Translations under genes and position numbers: made by a program
Shown here: positions 58,132 through 64,000 of the stretch, piece by piece
How the letters are laid out: each line of letters opens with the position of its first letter
Position numbering within the stretch: position 1 is the first letter of the stretch
The notes under the pieces: model-generated
The model's database searches: none
Told to the model about the DNA's origin: nothing
What the model saw: the letters and a program-made list of their open reading frames with translations, nothing else
Origin: Embiotoca jacksoni
Lineage: Eukaryota; Chordata; Actinopteri; Embiotocidae
Direction: 5' to 3'
Length of the DNA stretch: 64,000 bases
Assembly (NCBI GenBank): GCA_022577435.1
Contig: JAKOON010000018.1
Location: forward strand, 13,129,096-13,193,095

Positions 58132-61100
58132 CGTGCGCGTGTGCGTGTGTAGCCAAGAGGGATAAGATGAAGGCCAGTGGCTCAGGGGTATCCAGGGGCA
58201 GAGGAGGCACGATGTCTGCCCAGCCGGCTCCTCCCTTGTCCTGCAGAGTGACGCTTCTCAGGCTGAGCTGTCCCGGGCATGGAGCTGGGCTGGAGGCCAG
58301 GGTCACAGGCCATGCTTCTGTTTGGCCAACAGGACCCTCGGGGGGCATCAATCGCTCAGGTCACCATGTCCATTAAGCATCAGACTTGGCCTGCAGCTCT
58401 GCTCAGATGCTGCCTCCCTCCTGAGTCCTCTATTAGGAATCAAAGCAAGAGAAGGAAGCCTTCAGTCTGCTAGTCCTTGGGGTACTTTTGTTCAAATGTT
58501 CAGAGATTTGTTTTCCTTGAATAACACCCTATGGTAACAAACAATACAGTGAGCAACACCCACACCTTTGAATGGCACAGACCCATTACAGTAGTTGAGC
58601 TGAGAGAGGCCGTTTGAATGCTTCTAAACAATCTGTGTGTTTATTGTTGACTACAGGCAGTCATTTGCTGAATGGGTATTCAGCGAATGGGCGTGGAGGG
58701 CAGTGTATCTTTAGGAGTGTGTGTCTGTTTGTTTGTTTGTTTGTTGTTGTAGAGATTGATACTTGGAAGTGTATATGTGTGTGCGCGTGTGTGCATTGAG
58801 GCAGGTGATTGTTCTCTGGCCTTTCTGTGAGGTCATATGATTTTAAAGGTCCAGTTCACACAAAATTCTGTTTTTATTCAGTCAAGGGTTTAGTTTCCAC
58901 TGTGGACAGTCACTATTGCAGATCTGAGGTGATGAAAACGCTGATACACTCATCTAACTTGCCTTTGGTTGTGACGTTGATCTCAAAATAATAATAATAA
59001 TCAGCCAGTTTGGTGTAGCAACCTCTTTGACACGTTATTTATTTTCCCTGTTTTGCCTCTCAGGCTACATGCAGTCTGCCTTGTTTGTGAAAGTCATTGG
59101 GCCAAAACATGGAACTGCCACCTTTGTTCTTTAGGTCTGTTATTTATACTCGATATCCCCACCAAAAAAGATGCGGGAACAAACATGAGTCAAAGATAAG
59201 ATAGTTAAACACCACTCTCTTTGTAGTAACGAGTCAAATAAAAAAAAAACATCTGTTCTATCAAGGATATATTATCTAAACTAAGTCTGATCTGACCATA
59301 CAGATGGTATGGATTTTTATTAGTCCATGTTTTAAGAAATTGGTCTCTGACAGGGTCTCTCAGTGAGGGTAAATGGAGGTAATAACATTTAAAAAAATAC
59401 CTCAGGCTGAGAAAACTGTGATTTTTTTTATTTTTTTTTTTTACCATTTTGTGACATTTCATCATATTAACTCCACCAAGCCAGTCTGCAGATCATGCAA
59501 GTATTTTGGGAAGTAAAAATGCAATTAGTACACATGCTACCGGATGTGGTTGAGAATATGTTTTCTGTCATTTGAGTGAACTGATCCTTTAAACTTAACA
59601 GGTTGTCTTATTTAAATATTTAATGTGTAACAAAGAAAGAGCCTTTGTTCATGCATTAATTTGACATGCTTATTATCTGTAACATATGTGTCCCTGACGC
59701 AGTATTTGGGTTTCAGACAGCCAGCAACCGTTTGTGGAACAACCGGGAATGAGCCCAGTTGTGTTGTACATGAAGGAGAAGGAGCCACTGGTCATCCCCT
59801 GCCAGGTCACCAACCCCAACGTCACCACCACTCTGGTCAAGGTCAGTGAAGGAAATATGAACTGTCAAGTGGCAGTTTTTCTTATTAGTCGTGTTTGGGT
59901 GCAAGAGATCTGCTCTGCATCACGATCTCCACACGTTGTGTCGACGCACTCACGTGACACTTTGTCCTTTTCTGCTCATTCACACCCCTCTCGTTCTGCG
60001 CACATCATTACTTGTCACAGTTTTTTCCATCAGGCCTCACAATATGGACACAATGCACTGTCCAGTTGTTCCACCCGGTCCTGATCATTCGCCACATTGT
60101 TCTTATCTTGGCAGCCATTACGCTGTGGCGTGTGTGTCCGTTTGTTTATGTCCGTCTGCGGATATGTGTGAAAGTGTGTGCGGATATGTTTGTGAGTGTT
60201 GGCGCTTGAGTGCTGAGTGAGACGGAGAGCAGACAGCGTTTTAATCCAAGTGCATAAAGAAGGATTTGGAGTATTTACTGTCTGCATGTGCATGTGTGTT
60301 TGTATAAATGCATTCAGGTTATTTGACTGTTCACTAAACAAGAGTGTCATCTCATATCTGTAACAAAACCCAGCAGTCCACCTGACTTTATGGACTTTTC
60401 CCCGATCAAATGAGCACTACAATTGGCAGTGTTTTTACCTCTGGAGACAGGATGTGGGGTCTGGAGTGCCCTGTTGGCCCCTGGCCAGCACCGCTTTCCA
60501 CATCTCACCCTCCACCTCTTGTAGTGGCAATAATGGCTGCCAACTTCCTCCAACTGATGCTTTAAACAGCTGGCCGGCCTGGCAGAAGAAGCAGAGGTAG
60601 CTACTGTTGGCCCCAACAGATCAAAGTGCAGTCCACTCGCTTTAATCAGGATCGCTGGTCATTAGTATGACAGCTTGTGCATCACTTTTGGAAACTTATA
60701 GCAACAGAGTAGTTATACAACATCCAAAGTTGGCTCCAATGGAAGAATAATAAGTAAGTGATGCTTGAAGTCTTCTTTTTCATGATTTATCTCTTCTGTT
60801 TTTGTACATAAATCAAAAGCACAAAACATAAAGAAAGAATAAATTGAAGACTAAAGAGATACTCCAATAATTCAGTACTGCACTTCCATAAAATTAGGAA
60901 ACAGATTTAAACAAATTGTCCAAATTAAGACAGCAGTGGCAGAGATCTTTGAGTATATAAATTAAGGTTCAGACATCCTAACCTACACGCTTTGTTCAAC
61001 CACAAATGTTCATGTTCATGTCAAATTACTGACCCCCAGTTTGTACCTCATTCTTTCATTAGTTTTCACACCAATTTTTCTGATCTTGACAAATGCATTT

Positions 61101-61890
61101 AACAGCCACAAACCACATTGTACAGTTGTTTTCACTGGTTAAACAGCTCTCATTATGGTTAGTAAAATACGTTGGCTTGTAAAGTTGTTACAGTTTACTT
61201 TAAAATAAACAAAACTAAGAGTCTTTGGTCACATAAAAGCTCTGCGAGGCTGCACATATGTACACATAAGTTAGCAGTGCTTTGAGCTAATTGCTAACTT
61301 CAGAGATCTAATGCAGTCAAATTGACAATTAGAACATCATGCAGGTATAATGTTCACCATGTTCATCATCTTATTTTATCGTGTCAGTCCTAAACATGAA
61401 GTACAGCTGAGGATGGTCATTAGTTTTGCAGGTATTTAGTGATAAACCAATGTTCTGCTTACATTTCATTTGAGCTGATGACGACTCGATGAAAAGTCAT
61501 ACAATCATTGCAGTGACATGAACATCTGCAGTGACATGAACATCTGCACTACATTTCATGTTAATCCATCCATTATTTGCTGAGACATTTCATTCCTAAC
61601 ACAAATGTGACCCTCATGGTGGTGCTAGATGGAAAATCAGTAGCTCATCAAAGTCAGTAGGATTCATCCTCTAGGAAAATGAATGTCTCTACAGAATTTA
61701 ATGCAGCAGATAGTTCAGATATCTCGGTGTGGACCAAAGTGCCCGGATGCAGCCACCTATTCAGCCACACTCCCACCATGGCTAAATAAACAAGAGAGCA
61801 AGAGAAATGTTGAGGAACTTGAGATTCTCTGGATTTCAGATGCAGGAAGTACAAAAGAATTGGACTAACCGGGCCCCGTGCATCTCATAT

Positions 61891-61940
<50 letters not shown>

Positions 61941-62535
61941 GTTTTTGTCCTGCCCCATCTCCTCAAAAATACCTGGAACCAGTAAAGTAATTGTTCTAAA
62001 AATAGCTCTCCTCCTCTTCCTTCACCTCCCTCCTCTACTCACTGTCACAGCCTCTGGAGTGTTTTTTTCCTGGAAGGACTTTGCACTTTGCTTGGGTCTT
62101 TAATATGACCCTTCACAGCAGGAACAATGCCCAAGACGTTCTGCTCTCTCGCTCCTACCGTGAAAGTGACCAGGAGGTCCGGGATGACAAAATGTCTATA
62201 TCCTGTAGTAACAGGATGCGAGGAGATGGACTGGAGTCATGGTTCTCATATCCTGACTCCTTGAACTCCTTTGCTCCTCCCACTTTCCGTCCACCTCCAC
62301 TACCGCCTCCACTTCGCCCATTCTCTGGTTAGAGGAACGGGGTAAGAGGGGGATAGAGGGCACTAAGGCTCAGATGGGGCGTCAGTAAGTTCAGGAGGAG
62401 GAATGAGGGGGAAGTATCTCTTCTCAAGGACGGGGAGGGGAGGAGGAAGGGGTCAGCGGCGTCTGTAAGGGTCACCTCACTCTGGGTGGGGGGATATCAG
62501 CCTGTTCACACTGGGAGTGCAGGACTGGAGGAAAG

Positions 62536-62608
<73 letters not shown>

Positions 62609-64000
62609 TGGTGGTGGAGGGGAGTCTACCTGGTCCCTTGAGAGAGGGCGGGATGCTTCCACTATGTCACAGAATTCCTAGTAAACATTTCCTTGTGGTT
62701 GCCTTCAAGAAACAAGGCTGTTACATAAGTGTCCATGACAAAGAATTATAAAACCAGCAATGTGAGAATTCGGACTTCGATCTTTTCTTTTATGTGACAA
62801 AAAATTGCACAGAGTCCCAAATTTTGCATGTATTCCGTTATTGATATCCTGTTATAATGCAAAGCTGGGACAGCTTTAATTTGAAAATTAACAGCAACAA
62901 CTGAATTACTTGACCCTAAATTTATTTTTTGTATGTATTCCAAATTTTATGCTTACAGAAGAAAAAAAAAACATGAGTTTCCTATCTTTTCCACATGTTG
63001 CAACATATGATAACATGCGAAAAATATGTGGGAATTCACATTTCACATGGGAATCTACATGGTCAAGTGGTCACATGTGATCACATGAATTTTTGCACAT
63101 GTGAAATTTATGTGTTTTTTCTGTAAGGGTAACTTGAGAATACGCCTCTTGAGATGTGCCATTTTATTTTCAAAGGGAGTCCTCAAATTCTTCAGGTAAT
63201 AACATATCAATTTTAAGTTCAGTAAAATGTAAAGAAGAAAAAGCAACAACACTGTTTTCAGAGGGAAATGTCCAAAAAGGGGACTCATGCTGTGACTTGG
63301 ATTTAAGTTGTCACATGGGGACAATATTTAAATGCATTCATGACCTCTGTATTCCCTTTGTTCAGGAGATGTCCATTATGTCACCTTATCTTCATCAGCA
63401 AATGGAAATGATATTAATACATTACATGAGATTTTACATCAACTTTCCCATTACAGGATGTTACACAAAGTATGACCATGTTCCTTCTTTACTTTCAGTT
63501 TCTTTATGTGAAAATAACAGAATTAGTCACTGTGCCTTTTTTTTTTCTGTGGCCTTGACTCAGTTTTCCTCTAATCTTTTCACTTTTTTGCACATTATGG
63601 TCAAAGTGTGTCATTGCTTGTGTGCAGTGAAACATGTAATGGTTGTTATCCTCTGTTCCTTGTGTCTCCCACAGTTCCCCAGCCACAGCCTGAGTCCAGA
63701 CCAGAGGAACATTATTTGGAGCAGCAAGCGAGGCTTCACCATCCGAACTCCCACCTTCTTTTACATCGGCCTCTTCTACTGCCAGACCGTCACTGACGGG
63801 GTCAAACACAAATCACCTATGTACTTTGTACACAGACCAGGTCAGCATGCAGCACTACATAAATCTCACGTGTTTCTCTCCAAAATTCAACGTCCTCTTT
63901 GACGTGTCTGTCTGATTTCCAACATTTTTTTTCTCATCCCAGTGAGTAATATCACAAAGGTGTATCTGAACAGCAGTGGACCTGTGCAGGCCCTAAAGGG
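53834..64000 (+). CDS. flt1: VEGF receptor 1 (FLT1), 5' part: signal peptide to start of Ig domain 3
   Basis: Receptor tyrosine kinase binding VEGF-A, VEGF-B and PlGF, often a decoy in vessels. Exons: 53834-53891, 56484-56580, 57331-57536, 59717-59841, 63675-63840 and 63943 to the edge. 236 codons plus two bases are visible. A signal peptide is at about 1-18 (NFILICLLCGLYGVLA; two adjacent ATGs, the first chosen). Ig1 has cysteines in LLLNC and FRCRY plus the extra pair in FRCGRTSQQYCSR, which matches the FLT1 pattern. Ig2, the ligand-binding domain, has VVLYMKEKEPLVIPCQVTNP, RNIIWSSKRGFTI and GLFYCQTV. FLT1 fits better than KDR or FLT4 through PFVE, LVIPC and the VHRP tail. Human FLT1 lies on 13q12 with SPATA13 and C1QTNF9. 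The membrane and kinase parts lie beyond the window. Confidence 0.9.
56377..56389 (-). promoter_or_regulatory. Perfect DR1 nuclear-receptor element in flt1 intron 1
   Basis: TGACCTCTGACCT on the plus strand, that is AGGTCA-G-AGGTCA on the minus strand, about 95 bp upstream of coding exon 2. It is the same 13-mer as at 41110. Possible HNF4/PPAR-RXR/COUP-TF site; function unproven. Confidence 0.35.
58083..58150. repeat. (GT)n microsatellite in flt1 intron 3
   Basis: About 68 bp of GT repeat with CG interruptions in the intron between the exon ending at 57536 and that starting at 59717. Confidence 0.9.
61893..61937. repeat. (CA)n microsatellite
   Basis: About 45 bp of CA repeat in flt1 intron 4. 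Confidence 0.9.
62535..62608. repeat. Compound (GTCT)n-(GT)n microsatellite
   Basis: About eight GTCT units run directly into about twenty GT units in flt1 intron 4. Confidence 0.9.

Larger units (their letters stand above)
59842..63674 (+). other. flt1 intron 4 (3.8 kb)
   Basis: No coding signal. Contains an 18-bp unit present twice in tandem (about 61510-61545), a (CA)n repeat (61893-61937) and a compound (GTCT)n/(GT)n repeat (62535-62608). Confidence 0.6.

Noticed and set aside
63156..63674. Long open frame running into the flt1 exon at 63675
   Set aside because: The upstream part is intron with no Ig-domain resemblance; a clear acceptor precedes 63675.

Overview
The window is vertebrate nuclear DNA, almost certainly from a ray-finned (teleost) fish. 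Genes are split into many short exons with GT-AG introns, several only about 80-200 bp long. The spacers are rich in (GT)n/(CA)n microsatellites, short hAT-like MITE copies, a decayed Tc1/mariner transposase and a LINE 3' tail of the kind common in teleosts. There are no prokaryotic operons, CRISPR arrays, rRNA or recognisable tRNA genes.

Eight protein-coding genes were reconstructed exon by exon from splice sites and reading phase. In order they are: ythdf3 (minus strand, 3' part outside the window); abhd10 (+); tagln3 (+); c1qtnf9 (+); spata13 (+); tmprss7 (+); a matriptase/ST14-like type II transmembrane serine protease (+); and the 5' part of flt1/VEGFR1 (+, runs off the right edge). The first two are divergent across a 2.4 kb spacer and the remaining genes all read left to right. 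The reconstructed lengths of the complete genes fit their families: abhd10 290 aa, tagln3 199 aa, c1qtnf9 339 aa, spata13 1268 aa, tmprss7 837 aa and ST14-like 887 aa.

The genes do not form one pathway. They cover m6A reading (ythdf3), mitochondrial acyl-ester hydrolysis (abhd10), actin binding (tagln3), a secreted adipokine-like collagen/C1q protein (c1qtnf9), a Rac/Cdc42 exchange factor (spata13), two cell-surface trypsin-like proteases and a VEGF receptor. Gene order is the most informative aspect. From memory of the human map, abhd10-tagln3-tmprss7 are neighbours on 3q13.2, whereas c1qtnf9, spata13 and flt1 lie on 13q12. Here the two sets are interleaved, and an ST14-like gene sits directly behind tmprss7 in the same orientation.

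I did not find a convincing previously undescribed biological system. The best leads are: the tandem membrane-protease pair, in which the second member has an altered SEA cleavage motif, a degenerate LDLa module and a Lys activation site in a polybasic stretch; an inferred GC-AG intron in tmprss7; a possible stop-containing alternative exon in spata13; a (GT)n tract abutting a 3' splice site; and two perfect DR1 nuclear-receptor half-site pairs. All identities come from recognising protein sequence by eye. No database search was run.
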